Program-made: the position numbers and the translations under genes
Shown here: positions 19,259 through 28,055 of the stretch, piece by piece
How positions within the stretch are numbered: the first letter of the stretch is position 1
Layout: every line of letters starts with the position of its first letter
The notes under the pieces: generated by a model
Databases searched by the model: none
What the model saw: only the letters and a program-made list of their open reading frames with translations
Told to the model about the DNA's origin: nothing
From: Rouxiella sp. WC2420
GTDB lineage: Bacteria > Pseudomonadota > Gammaproteobacteria > Enterobacterales > Enterobacteriaceae
DNA length: 64,000 nt
Assembly: GCF_041200025.1 (NCBI RefSeq)
Contig: NZ_CP165628.1
Coordinates: forward strand, 2,046,001 to 2,110,000
Reading direction: 5' to 3'

Positions 19259-19440
19259 AATCAATGATGTTCATCTTCTCCTGGATAATATTATATCTGT
19301 CTACCTTTTCTCATTTGTTTAGCGATGCCGTTATATCGATGGCGGTTTGTTTGCTAGCCATTGTCAGCATCGCGACTGTTGGCATTGGCCATTTTCAGAC
19401 TTGGGGGCTTGAACGGGCTATTCGTTCATCTGAGGGCGTG

Positions 19441-19678
19441 TTTTGCAAATATTCTTCCACCGCTTTAGCACTCAACAGACTGTCATAATGCCCGGCTACC
19501 AGCAGCACCATATAACCACGCGCCAGCAGGTTAGGGCGATATCCCAGTTAGGCGGCGGCCAGCACCTTCTTTTGTGCCTTTCCCAAGACCGAAGCACCAG
19601 GCGTGAAGGCGCGTGATACTGTCCATTTCGACACGCCAGCCAGTTTAGCTACATCACTTAACGTTTGGCTTTGTCGTG
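19441..19678 (-). pseudogene. LacI family regulator remnant
   Basis: On the minus strand the frame reads TLSDVAKLAGVSKWTVSRAF, the complete LacI helix-turn-helix, then PGASVLGKAQKKVLAAA, an in-frame TAA, and LGYRPNLLARG, the hinge region. After this only about 30 more recognisably open residues follow (MVLLVAGHYDSLLSAKAVEE). The effector domain is essentially absent. The remnant starts within the last codons of the SDR gene ending at 19658, on the same strand, and has no start codon of its own. It is the trace of a regulator damaged by deletion and a nonsense mutation. Confidence 0.85.
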
Positions 19679-20371
19679 ACGCGGTCTGACACTGACGTCA
19701 GTAATCTGGGTATCTTCAGTGGCGTTCACCACCAGTCGCACCGCGCTGGCAACTGATTCTGGCGTGCTGTACTCCAGCGGATTAATGGCCTCAAAGTTCC
19801 CGGCGCGTTCGCGGCTTTTTCTGTTCATCGGCGTATCGGTAGGGCCGGGCGAGACGGTAGAAACGCGAACGCCGTTGTCACTTTCTTCACCACGCAGAGC
19901 ATGGGCAAGGGCATTGAGGGCAAATTTGCTGGCGGAGTAAACGGCATGTCCCGGCAATGCCAGCGTGCCAGATCCCGAGTTGATAAACACAATCTGACCG
20001 CGTTGTTCGCGCAGAGTAGGCAGTGCAAGGCGGGTCAGTTCTGCGGGGGCAAAAACGTTAACCGAAAACTGCTTTTGCCAGATATCCGGCGCGGCTTTCT
20101 CAACGGTGGTTTGCTCGGAGACTGCAGCCGCGTGAACCAGCACATCAATTTTTGCCAGAGAGGCAACCAGCTTTTGCTGGGCAGAGAAATCGAGCAGGTC
20201 AATTTCTACTGCCTCAACATTTTGCAGCAGCCGTAACGCCACCAGGCTGTCTTTATTGCGGCCCAATGCATAGACGTGGTGATCTTTTGCCAAGTCATGG
20301 ACGATTGCCAAACCAATACCGCTAGTGCCTCCGGTGACCACTGCCACCGGTAAAGCCGATGTATGACTCAT
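19658..20371 (-). CDS. SDR family oxidoreductase
   Basis: A 237-residue short-chain dehydrogenase. It has TGGTSGIG near residue 15, VHAAAVSE where NNAG is usual, the serine region VFINSGSG, and the catalytic YSASK. GGAGATAACCC precedes the ATG. The C-terminus runs into the LacI remnant, so the last residues (RPRHDKAKR) may have been altered by the same rearrangement. Substrate unknown. Confidence 0.87.
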   Translation of the reverse strand: MSHTSALPVAVVTGGTSGIGLAIVHDLAKDHHVYALGRNKDSLVALRLLQNVEAVEIDLLDFSAQQKLVASLAKIDVLVHAAAVSEQTTVEKAAPDIWQKQFSVNVFAPAELTRLALPTLREQRGQIVFINSGSGTLALPGHAVYSASKFALNALAHALRGEESDNGVRVSTVSPGPTDTPMNRKSRERAGNFEAINPLEYSTPESVASAVRLVVNATEDTQITDVSVRPRHDKAKR

Positions 20372-20573
20372 GGGTTATCTCCATATATTAATATCTTGCC
20401 AAATTATCAGCGGGCAGAACGAATGACGACGACAATTTAATTCTAAGCTTAGATAACTCATGCAAAACACCTCTTCTCATCTCTCTACGTTATGCATTTT
20501 ACTGAGATCCTAAACATTTTTTCTTGGTAGTGCCCTTAATGGGCTTATGCAATGCTCAGCGCTGGCGTATTTT

Positions 20574-20611
20574 GCCGACCGATCCGACCGATCCGACCGA
20601 TCCGACCGACC
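20574..20611. repeat. 9-bp tandem repeat (GATCCGACC)n
   Basis: Three perfect copies of GATCCGACC at 20581-20607 are flanked by partial copies (CCGACC before, GACC after). The array sits between the SDR gene and the end of the ABC operon and abuts the palindrome at 20609-20643. Confidence 0.9.
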
Positions 20612-20643
20612 AAGGGTCCTCACGCAAGGCGGGGACCCATGGT
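20609..20643 (-). terminator. long palindrome at end of ABC operon, possible terminator
   Basis: ACCAAGGGTCC (20609-20619) pairs with GGACCCATGGT (20633-20643) with one mismatch and a 13-base loop. It touches the stop codon of the last gene of the long minus-strand operon. No T tract follows on the minus strand, so it would be an unusual terminator or an mRNA 3'-end stabiliser. Confidence 0.45.
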
Positions 20644-22343
20644 CAGGCCGTAATCACGCTGGCGAGCAACGACTGAGTGTAAGGATGCTTCGGCGAGCCG
20701 ATAATCTCTTCGGTGGTGCCCGTTTCTACTATTTTCCCGTCTTTCATCACCGCAATTCGGTGGCTCATGTGTTCCACCACGCCTAAATCATGTGAGATAA
20801 ACAGCATCGCCAATCCGAGCTTGCGTTGTAGGGCGGTGAGCAAGTCGAGGACTTGCGCTTGAGTAGTGACATCCAGCGCGGAAACCGGCTCATCGCAAAC
20901 CAGAATTTCAGGTTCCGACGCCAACGCCTGGGCAATCGAAACACGCTGCCGTTGACCACCCGACAAAGCCTGCGGGCGGCGTTTTAATAGTTCAGGATTT
21001 AATCCAACCCCTTTTACCAGCTCCAGCGTTCGAGCTCGCAATGCCGAGGAAGACAGTTTGCCGCGCAGCTTCAACGGCTGCTGGATAATCTGCTCTACGG
21101 TGTACTGGGGATCAAACGAGCCTAGCGGATCTTGGGTAATGGTCTGAATACGCCCGCGTGAAGGTCGTCGTTCAGATTCGCGCAACCGACTCCAGGGTTT
21201 GCCGGCCAGCCAGACTTCACCGCGCTGAGCAGTCTGTAAGGCCAGCACCACTTTGCCGAGGGTGGTTTTGCCCGAGCCGGACTCACCCACCAGGCCTAGC
21301 GTTTCGCCCCATGCCAACTGAAGAGAAACCTCGCTGACCGCGTTGTGCCTGACGCCGTCAGGGCGGCTAAAATCTACCGATACTTCACGCACGTCCAGCG
21401 CGGCAACGTTTTTATCGCGGCGTTGCTGATGCGCATCTTTTTGGGCAGAAAGCGCCGCATCGGGCAACGGAGGTTCGCCGCCGAGCCAGCGACCGCGAGT
21501 TTTGGCACCAGGAATCGCTGCCAGCAAACGTTGGGTATAAGGATGAGACGGGGCCGCCAGCACTTGCGCCGCCGGACCGCTTTCTACCCCTTCGCCGTGC
21601 TGCATGACCACCACGCGGTCGGCAACTTGAGCAACCACCGACAGATCATGCGTGATGAGCAACACGCCATGACCGGCCTCGGCCAGCTTCTTGAATACTT
21701 CTAAAACACGCTGTTGCACGGTGACGTCGAGGGCGGTGGTCGGTTCATCGGCAATTAACAGCTGCGGCCCTCCCGCCAGCGCAGAGGCAATTAGCGCGCG
21801 CTGGCGCAATCCGCCGGACAGTTCATGCGGATATTGATTAATCCGGTGATGCGGATCGGGAATACCCACCTGTAGCAGCAGCGACGCTACCTGAGCGGAA
21901 ACTTTGCTACGGGGAAGAAGGCGGTGAATCAATATCGGCTCTGCGACTTCGCGGCCAATGGTGCGCAACGGGTCGAGAGAAACCAGCGCATCCTGCAACA
22001 CAAAACCTATCTCGCGGCCGCGAATCTTCTGCCATTCGGCTGCGCTTTGTTGCAGCAGATTGATCGATTTGCCGTCGTGCCCACACAATGACAGCGTCTT
22101 GGCCTGCACGCGGGCGTTGGACCCAGCCAGGCCGACCAGCGTGCGGGCGGTGACTGATTTACCCGAACCCGATTCGCCCACCAGCGCAACAATTTCACCG
22201 GGATTGACCTGAAAAGAGATATTTTTAACCGCCTCCACGCTGCCATCGACCTGCATGAAATCGACCTTGAGATTTTTGACTGTCAGCAGCGGAGTCGGGA
22301 CAGTATTTTCATTAACAGTCATGGTGTTTTCATTAAGAGTCAT
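20643..22343 (-). CDS. dipeptide/oligopeptide-type ABC transporter, fused ATP-binding protein
   Basis: A 566-residue protein with two nucleotide-binding domains in tandem, equivalent to DppD and DppF joined. Each half has Walker A GESGSGKS, an ABC signature (LSGGLRQRA; LSGGQRQRV) and Walker B (LLIADEPTTALD; ILVCDEPVSALD). It powers the importer formed with the two permeases and binding protein upstream. ATG 22343 is used because the permease gene ends at 22348, leaving four bases between. The first residues MTLNENTMTVNENT come from a 21-base tandem duplication that supplies two possible starts. Substrate class is peptide- or nickel-like; the exact ligand is unknown. Confidence 0.92.
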   Translation of the reverse strand: MTLNENTMTVNENTVPTPLLTVKNLKVDFMQVDGSVEAVKNISFQVNPGEIVALVGESGSGKSVTARTLVGLAGSNARVQAKTLSLCGHDGKSINLLQQSAAEWQKIRGREIGFVLQDALVSLDPLRTIGREVAEPILIHRLLPRSKVSAQVASLLLQVGIPDPHHRINQYPHELSGGLRQRALIASALAGGPQLLIADEPTTALDVTVQQRVLEVFKKLAEAGHGVLLITHDLSVVAQVADRVVVMQHGEGVESGPAAQVLAAPSHPYTQRLLAAIPGAKTRGRWLGGEPPLPDAALSAQKDAHQQRRDKNVAALDVREVSVDFSRPDGVRHNAVSEVSLQLAWGETLGLVGESGSGKTTLGKVVLALQTAQRGEVWLAGKPWSRLRESERRPSRGRIQTITQDPLGSFDPQYTVEQIIQQPLKLRGKLSSSALRARTLELVKGVGLNPELLKRRPQALSGGQRQRVSIAQALASEPEILVCDEPVSALDVTTQAQVLDLLTALQRKLGLAMLFISHDLGVVEHMSHRIAVMKDGKIVETGTTEEIIGSPKHPYTQSLLASVITA

Positions 22344-22347
22344 CGCT

Positions 22348-23211
22348 TTAGGCCCCTTTTGCCAGAATGGTTTGCAAACGACGGCCCAGCAGGGTAATCG
22401 CAATGACTGACACCGCCACCACCGTAGCCGGGAGCAGGCTTATCCAGGGCGCAACATCAAGATAGTCGCGACCATCTGCCAGTAGCGCGCCCCATTCGGC
22501 GGTCGGTGGCACCACGCCAAGGCCGAGGAAGCTTAGCGAAGAGGCGGTCAGCACTGACTGACCCACACCGATAGTGGCGAGGATCAGCAACGGGCGCAGC
22601 GTATTCGGCAGAATATGGCGAAAGATTATGCTAAGCGGCGCTTCACCCAGCGCTACGGCGTGTTCGACATAGCCAGAAAATTTGACCTGCAACACCTGCG
22701 AGCGCAGCAAGCGTGCATAGCTGGCAATACCGGATAAACCTACCGCAATCAAAGTATTGGTCGGCCCGCGACCCAGTACCGCGATCACCAGCAGCGCCAG
22801 CAGTAGCTCGGGAAACGCCAACAGAATATCCAGCAGGCGCACCAGCACGCGGCGAATTGCCAGCGGAGCCAGCGCCGAGAGCAGGCCCAGTGCCGTTCCG
22901 CCCACGCAGGCAATCAGGGTTGCCCCAACACCAATACTTAGCGACAGCGCCGAACCGTAAATGACGCGGGAAAACACGTCGCGACCCAGTGAATCGGTCC
23001 CAAACCAATGATGCAAGGTCGGCGTAGCAAGAACCGCATCCATATCCATGTCATCGGGCTTTAACGGTGTAAACCATTGCGGAGCAATAACAGTAATAAT
23101 CAGCAGCAGCACAAAAGCAGCCGGGAGCAGGGTATTGGGTAACAACCACGGATTACCGCTGCGGGACTTGCGGGGCTGGTCAGCGGTCACCAGCAAGGGA
23201 TTGCTGCTCAT
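22348..23211 (-). CDS. ABC transporter permease (DppC-like)
   Basis: A 287-residue inner-membrane permease with the N-terminal extension and about six helices of the DppC/OppC family. The EAA loop is visible as EHAVALGEAPLSIIFRHILPN. It follows the DppB-like gene after two bases and precedes the fused ATPase gene by four, so the four genes are co-transcribed and probably translationally coupled. It forms half of the membrane channel. Confidence 0.93.
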   Translation of the reverse strand: MSSNPLLVTADQPRKSRSGNPWLLPNTLLPAAFVLLLIITVIAPQWFTPLKPDDMDMDAVLATPTLHHWFGTDSLGRDVFSRVIYGSALSLSIGVGATLIACVGGTALGLLSALAPLAIRRVLVRLLDILLAFPELLLALLVIAVLGRGPTNTLIAVGLSGIASYARLLRSQVLQVKFSGYVEHAVALGEAPLSIIFRHILPNTLRPLLILATIGVGQSVLTASSLSFLGLGVVPPTAEWGALLADGRDYLDVAPWISLLPATVVAVSVIAITLLGRRLQTILAKGA

Positions 23212-23213
23212 CG

Positions 23214-24143
23214 TTAAGGCGTCCTTTTACGCAAGCGCGGATCGACCACCAGATAGGCGGCGTCAACCAGAAGATTAATAATCACAAACAGTAAAGCCGA
23301 GAGCATCACGATGCCCAGCACCAATGGCATATCACGGCTGGCTATGGCTTGTAGGGTAATTTTGCCGATACCGGCACGACCAAACACGGTTTCAGTCAAG
23401 ATTGAGCCGCTGAGTACATTGGCCAGCATGGTGCCAGTCAAGGTTGAAGCAGCCAGCGAAGCATGACGCAGTGCGTGACGCACCCGCAGACGCGTTTCAC
23501 CAGCTCCGCGACTGCGCACAGTCAGCGCGAAAGGCTGCGACAGCGCCTCTTCCAGGCCATCGCGTAAAATTTGGCTGAGGATCGCCGCCAGCGGCAGGCT
23601 GAGAGTGATTACCGGCAATACCAGCGAGCGCCAGCCGTCATTACCCATAACCGGGAACCAGTGCATCTGGAAGCTGAAAACGCTAAGCAGAATGATACCT
23701 AACCAGTAAACCGGGGTACTCAGCAGGCAAAGTTCGAAGCCTGCAAAGAAAGCTCTCAGATAGCGCCAGCGGCCTGCGGTCGCTAATGCATTGAGAACAG
23801 CCAGTGCCAAAGCCAGCACTAAAGCGCTAACCGCTAAAACCAGCGTTTGTTTTAAAGCATCGACGATAACGTCTACCACGGGTTGGCGGTACTGATAACT
23901 CTGCCCGAAATTACCCACCAAAGCATGACCAATGTAGTGCAAATATTGCAGCCACAACGGTTGGTCCAAGCCAAATTCATGGGTCAGCTGGGCGCGAAAA
24001 GCATCGTCCACCACGTTGGCACCGCCACTCAAAATTGATACCGGATCGCCCGGTATCAGTTTGAGCGCAATAAACGTGAGGGTGGCCGCGCCCCAAAGCA
24101 CGGCCAAAATGGTCAACAGACGTTTTATTGCGGTGTAAACCAT
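23214..24143 (-). CDS. ABC transporter permease (DppB-like)
   Basis: A 309-residue permease with an N-terminal helix (LTILAVLWGAATLTFIALKL), the typical PGDP motif after it, and five further helices. The EAA region reads VRSRGAGETRLRVRHALRHA. It is the DppB/OppB partner of the next gene. One base separates it from the upstream binding-protein gene. Confidence 0.93.
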   Translation of the reverse strand: MVYTAIKRLLTILAVLWGAATLTFIALKLIPGDPVSILSGGANVVDDAFRAQLTHEFGLDQPLWLQYLHYIGHALVGNFGQSYQYRQPVVDVIVDALKQTLVLAVSALVLALALAVLNALATAGRWRYLRAFFAGFELCLLSTPVYWLGIILLSVFSFQMHWFPVMGNDGWRSLVLPVITLSLPLAAILSQILRDGLEEALSQPFALTVRSRGAGETRLRVRHALRHASLAASTLTGTMLANVLSGSILTETVFGRAGIGKITLQAIASRDMPLVLGIVMLSALLFVIINLLVDAAYLVVDPRLRKRTP

Positions 24144-24144
24144 A

Positions 24145-25782
24145 TTAATGACTCAGCCAGGCATCATAAAAATTAGGCTTGGCGTTGGTTGCCCAACTGA
24201 CGCCGTGAAGCTGTTTGGTGATCCCCAGCTGATAGGCGGGTACATACAGCGGCACGACGTAAGCCTGACTGATAATCTGATGTTGAATCTCGGAATATAG
24301 CTGCTTGCGCTGCGCGTCCGGAGCCCCCTGTGCCTGAATCAGCTTGTCATCCAGAGAGCTGACGTGGCTGTAATCAGCCCCTTTGGGTGGTGTATAGCTT
24401 GAATGGAACACAGTGCGCAGAATGTCTGGCTCGGCGCGAACATAGTAGTTCGAAACGGCATCGTACTGATTGTTATTGGTACGATCGGTAAAGCCGCCTG
24501 AGTCAACCGGGTCCAGCTTGAAGTCAATCCCGGCTTTCTTGACCTGAAACTGGATTGCCTGAAACAGAGTCACGTCGGCGGTTTCCAGCGTGCTCGGGTC
24601 ATAAACGAAATCTACCGTCAACGGCTTGCCGTCTTTAATACGAATTCCATCGGCGTTCTTGCTGGTCCAACCGGCCTCGTCCAGCAATTTATTCGCCTTG
24701 GCGAGGTCATAACCCAGCAGTTTGGCCACGGACGGATCGTAATACTGCGTTTGCGGACCCAACACATTGTTAGCCGCCTTCAGCGTGCCAAAGAAGGCGA
24801 CTTTAACCGCTGAGGCCGGGTCAGTGGCGCTGAGGAAGGCCTGACGCACTTTCAGGTCGCTAAATATCCCCCTGGAAGTGTTCAAATACACGACGCGCAC
24901 AATCCCCGGATTCTCTTTGGTTTTTACTTCCAGCGCCGGATTGCTTTTCACCGATTTGGCATTGACTGGTGGAACCGCGTCAATCGCCTGGATCTGGCCG
25001 CTGGTCAGCGCACCCAAACGCACGGAAGATTCCGGCAGATATTTGAAGTTAATCTCTGACAAATACGCCGGACCTTGGTGGGTAGCGTAGCCCGGCCCCC
25101 AGTTGTAGTCGGCACGACGGGTCAGCTGGCTACCGCTGCCTTTAACGAAGGATTTGAGAATAAACGGCCCGGACCCTACGACGGTGTTGTTGGTATTTTG
25201 CGTTTTCTTTAAATAGGTTGGCGACTGAATGCCTAAATACGGCAGGCTCAGCCCGGAAAGCAGCGGGGCGAACGGCGTATCGTAATGAATTGCCACCGTG
25301 TAGTCGTCTGGGGTGGTAATGGTTTTAATCGGCCCCAACAGTGATTTGGAATAGCTGGAGGTGGTTTTGGGGTCGAGAATGCGGTCCAGATTATATTTCA
25401 CCGCGGCGGCGTCGAGTTTGGTGCCATCGCTGAACGTTACGTCTTTGCGCAGATGGAAAACGTAGTCAGTGTGCTTGTCGTTCACTTCCCAGCTTGAGGC
25501 CAGCCAAGGGGTGAAGCGATTGTCTTCTGCCTGGCCAACCAGTGAGTCGACCACGTTGCGGTCAATCAGCGCGGTGATTGACTGGCCAGTAATTGATGGG
25601 TCAATCGTTGGCGTATCACTGCCTAGCCCGACGTTGAGTGTTCCACCCTGAATCGGCGTTTGCGCGGCGTTAGCCAAAAACGGTTGCCCCGCGGCCATTA
25701 CCAGCAATGATGCCGACACGGCTTTGGCAACATTCTTCATCTTCACGCGCAGCCTGTTGTGGTTCAAATTGTTTATATTCAT
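24145..25782 (-). CDS. ABC transporter substrate-binding protein, family 5
   Basis: A 545-residue periplasmic binding protein of the peptide/nickel type (SBP family 5). A signal peptide ends near PFLANAA. The mature N-terminus GGTLNVGLGSDTPTIDPSI and the segment LASSWEVNDKHTDYVFHLRKDVTFSDGT are hallmarks of the family. AGGGCG precedes ATG 25782; ATG 25740 is an alternative. It is the first gene of the second ABC module, 66 bases after the CMD gene and on the same strand. Confidence 0.92.
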   Translation of the reverse strand: MNINNLNHNRLRVKMKNVAKAVSASLLVMAAGQPFLANAAQTPIQGGTLNVGLGSDTPTIDPSITGQSITALIDRNVVDSLVGQAEDNRFTPWLASSWEVNDKHTDYVFHLRKDVTFSDGTKLDAAAVKYNLDRILDPKTTSSYSKSLLGPIKTITTPDDYTVAIHYDTPFAPLLSGLSLPYLGIQSPTYLKKTQNTNNTVVGSGPFILKSFVKGSGSQLTRRADYNWGPGYATHQGPAYLSEINFKYLPESSVRLGALTSGQIQAIDAVPPVNAKSVKSNPALEVKTKENPGIVRVVYLNTSRGIFSDLKVRQAFLSATDPASAVKVAFFGTLKAANNVLGPQTQYYDPSVAKLLGYDLAKANKLLDEAGWTSKNADGIRIKDGKPLTVDFVYDPSTLETADVTLFQAIQFQVKKAGIDFKLDPVDSGGFTDRTNNNQYDAVSNYYVRAEPDILRTVFHSSYTPPKGADYSHVSSLDDKLIQAQGAPDAQRKQLYSEIQHQIISQAYVVPLYVPAYQLGITKQLHGVSWATNAKPNFYDAWLSH

Positions 25783-25848
25783 TTAATACGCCCTAAATAA
25801 TGGAAAATTCTGTTTTTTTTATGATCGATAAGACGTTAAAACGCATGG

Positions 25849-26976
25849 TTACTGCTCGAACGGCTCGCCCAGCGTCAGCATCAAACGGTTGGCCCAGGCA
25901 AAGAAGGCGGTAGATTGCACCAGATCCAGCAGTTCGAGGTCGCTGAGACCTAGCTCGCGCAGGCCACTGATTTGTTGCTGATTGGCCGTTGGCGGAGTGG
26001 CAGACAGCGATGCGGAAAAATCGATCTCTGCCTGCCATCTTGGTTCTTGACCAAGGCTCAAAATGTCGCCTGCAGGAGTATCGAGTAAGCGCTGCACGGC
26101 TTCAGGCTGTTTGGATAGCTGTGCCGCCTTGCGTGCGTGAACGGAGGCGCAATAAATACAGCCATTGATTTTGCTGGCTACCGCGGCTGCCAGTTCGCGC
26201 TCCTTACGCGGCAGGCCGCCCGAGGTGAAGAAGATGCCTTTGTCGGTTAGCGTGCGCTGCTCGAGCACGGTCAGGTTACGGCCAAGCAGGCGGAAATAAT
26301 CGGAATCGCTATGGCCAAAACGGGCCAGCGTTTCCTGCTGCTGCGGTTCAAAATCCTTCAGTGGTTTAGAGGCGATCCAAGGCTCCCAGCCCAGCTCGTC
26401 CTGAGTGAAGGCTACCGGCGCATTCTTACCTGTATGCGTTGCAGGTTGGCTGTTCCAGAACGCGGCACCAACCGAAGCGCTGCCATTGTCCTCCACAGAT
26501 TTACCGCTGATCAGGCGGTATCCGCGCAGTAAACGACTTTGGAAGCTGACGAAAGCGACTAATTGTGACAGTGTCACTATGGCGTCGGCAGACCAACCCG
26601 CGTCTTGCAACTCGGCAAGGTGTTCGGCCGTGGCGTTGGCCGGTTTAAAGCTTAAGCGTTCGGCGTGGGCCAACGCAGTTTGATATTTTTGCTTTGAGGT
26701 CGAAGTATCATCGCTCAAAGCCTTCAGGCGTTCGGCATAGTGGGCGCCAAGCTGGACGTCGTTGTGCCAGCGGGCAACTTGCTGAGCCAGCGCCAAACGG
26801 TCGGCCAGGGGGAATTCAGCCAGATTTTCATTGCTGTTAAACAATGCATCGTAGCTGCCCTGAGTGTGCAGCGTGGCTGCATCTCGGGTTTCTCGTGCCT
26901 GAGCCAACGTCGAACCCGGCTCAATTTCTGCCAGTGTTGCCAGTAAATCGGTGGCTTGCTGCTGTGCAACGGTCAT
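25849..26976 (-). CDS. alkylhydroperoxidase/CMD domain protein (Avi_7170/Avi_7169-like)
   Basis: A 375-residue protein with two AhpD-like helical domains. The C-terminal one carries the redox motif NGCIYCASVHARKA (CXXC followed by His), typical of alkylhydroperoxidase AhpD and carboxymuconolactone decarboxylase folds. The N-terminal one lacks the cysteine pair. In many genomes these domains are described as two families (Avi_7170 CMD and Avi_7169 peroxidase) next to the same ABC transporter; here they are one polypeptide. Its start overlaps the luciferase-like gene by four bases. A likely role is removing peroxide or thiol by-products of the monooxygenase; this is inference. Confidence 0.82.
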   Translation of the reverse strand: MTVAQQQATDLLATLAEIEPGSTLAQARETRDAATLHTQGSYDALFNSNENLAEFPLADRLALAQQVARWHNDVQLGAHYAERLKALSDDTSTSKQKYQTALAHAERLSFKPANATAEHLAELQDAGWSADAIVTLSQLVAFVSFQSRLLRGYRLISGKSVEDNGSASVGAAFWNSQPATHTGKNAPVAFTQDELGWEPWIASKPLKDFEPQQQETLARFGHSDSDYFRLLGRNLTVLEQRTLTDKGIFFTSGGLPRKERELAAAVASKINGCIYCASVHARKAAQLSKQPEAVQRLLDTPAGDILSLGQEPRWQAEIDFSASLSATPPTANQQQISGLRELGLSDLELLDLVQSTAFFAWANRLMLTLGEPFEQ

Positions 26977-28055
26977 AGGGTTTCCTTAGAAAGTTCTAAA
27001 TGCAAAGGTTGAGGTTTAGCAATGTTTTTTGGCGTTTGGCGAACCCAGCCCAGCGCCGGGGCGACTTTTTTGGCGATCAGTTCAATCGAGCGCAGGATGT
27101 ACGGGTGTGGCGGGTCGATCGAGTGCACCTGGAAGGCTAAATCAGTCACGCGTGCCAGTGCGGTATCGCGCTGCAACGATTTAATGACCTGCTCTGCGGT
27201 GCCAATGTGTGCGTCGAAGGCAGCGATATGTTGGTCGAGCGTAGTGCCAGTATGAAGATGCCCGGCCGCGCGAGCGCTATCCGCCTGTCGCTTGAGACCC
27301 ATGCTGGCCAGTCGTCTTGCCTCGTCGCCGTCGTCGCTGACAAAAGCGGTTCGCGATCCCAAAATACGTGGCTCGACGCCCGCTGGCAGAGCCTCGAGAT
27401 AGGCATCGATAATCCTGTTTTGGAGCACATCCAGCGGCAAATCCGGCTGTCCTTGCGGGCGAGGCTGGGTGCGTGACAGCATTAGTCCATCGCCTGCTGC
27501 ACCGGCTCTGGTACCGCCTTCAGGGGAAAATGTCGCCTGCCATAAACGTTGATTTAGCTGCGGAGCGGGCGGATAAAGCGTATTACCCTCACCCCCCAGC
27601 GCTTGACCTCGCCAGGCGCGACGCAGGGTTTCGAGATTATGGGCAAACGCCTCGCCGCGAGTTTCGAGCGTTAAGCCGAATGGAACAAACGATGACGCGG
27701 TACCGCCGGAGCCGAGACCCATTTCCAGCCGACCACCGGACAGTAAGTCCAATACAGAAGCGTCTTCCGCCACGCGCAGCGCGTTTTCCATCGCCAGTGT
27801 GATAACCCCGGTGCCGAGACGAATGTGGCGGGTATTGGCGGCAACATAGGCCAGAAAAACCAGCGGCGCAGGCAGGCCCCCTTCGTCGCGATGGAAATGG
27901 TGCTGCGCTATCCACGCCGAATCAAATCCCAATTGTTCGGCGTGAGCGATTTGTTCCGCTGCCAGGCGATAGCGCTCCTGAGGGCTGGTATCGTCCAGAA
28001 GACGGGTAAAAAAGCCGAGTCGTTTAGGACTGCTATAAAAGGCCGCTTGGCTCAT
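26973..28055 (-). CDS. luciferase-like FMN-dependent monooxygenase (KPN_01858-like)
   Basis: A 360-residue bacterial luciferase-like TIM barrel protein. It contains the LLM landmarks FDSAWIAQHHFH, RLGTGVITLAMENALRVAEDASVLDLLSGGRLEMGLG spread over residues 75-115, and a C-terminal cap. The family uses reduced FMN and oxygen to hydroxylate or desulfonate small molecules. It overlaps the ATP-binding gene before it and the CMD gene after it by four bases each, so the transporter and enzyme genes are coupled. This implies that the imported compound is the monooxygenase substrate. The compound is unknown; organosulfur molecules are one possibility. Confidence 0.87.
   Translation of the reverse strand: MSQAAFYSSPKRLGFFTRLLDDTSPQERYRLAAEQIAHAEQLGFDSAWIAQHHFHRDEGGLPAPLVFLAYVAANTRHIRLGTGVITLAMENALRVAEDASVLDLLSGGRLEMGLGSGGTASSFVPFGLTLETRGEAFAHNLETLRRAWRGQALGGEGNTLYPPAPQLNQRLWQATFSPEGGTRAGAAGDGLMLSRTQPRPQGQPDLPLDVLQNRIIDAYLEALPAGVEPRILGSRTAFVSDDGDEARRLASMGLKRQADSARAAGHLHTGTTLDQHIAAFDAHIGTAEQVIKSLQRDTALARVTDLAFQVHSIDPPHPYILRSIELIAKKVAPALGWVRQTPKNIAKPQPLHLELSKETL

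Noticed and set aside
20574-20611. CRISPR array
   Set aside because: The 9-bp units are contiguous without spacers; it is a simple tandem repeat.
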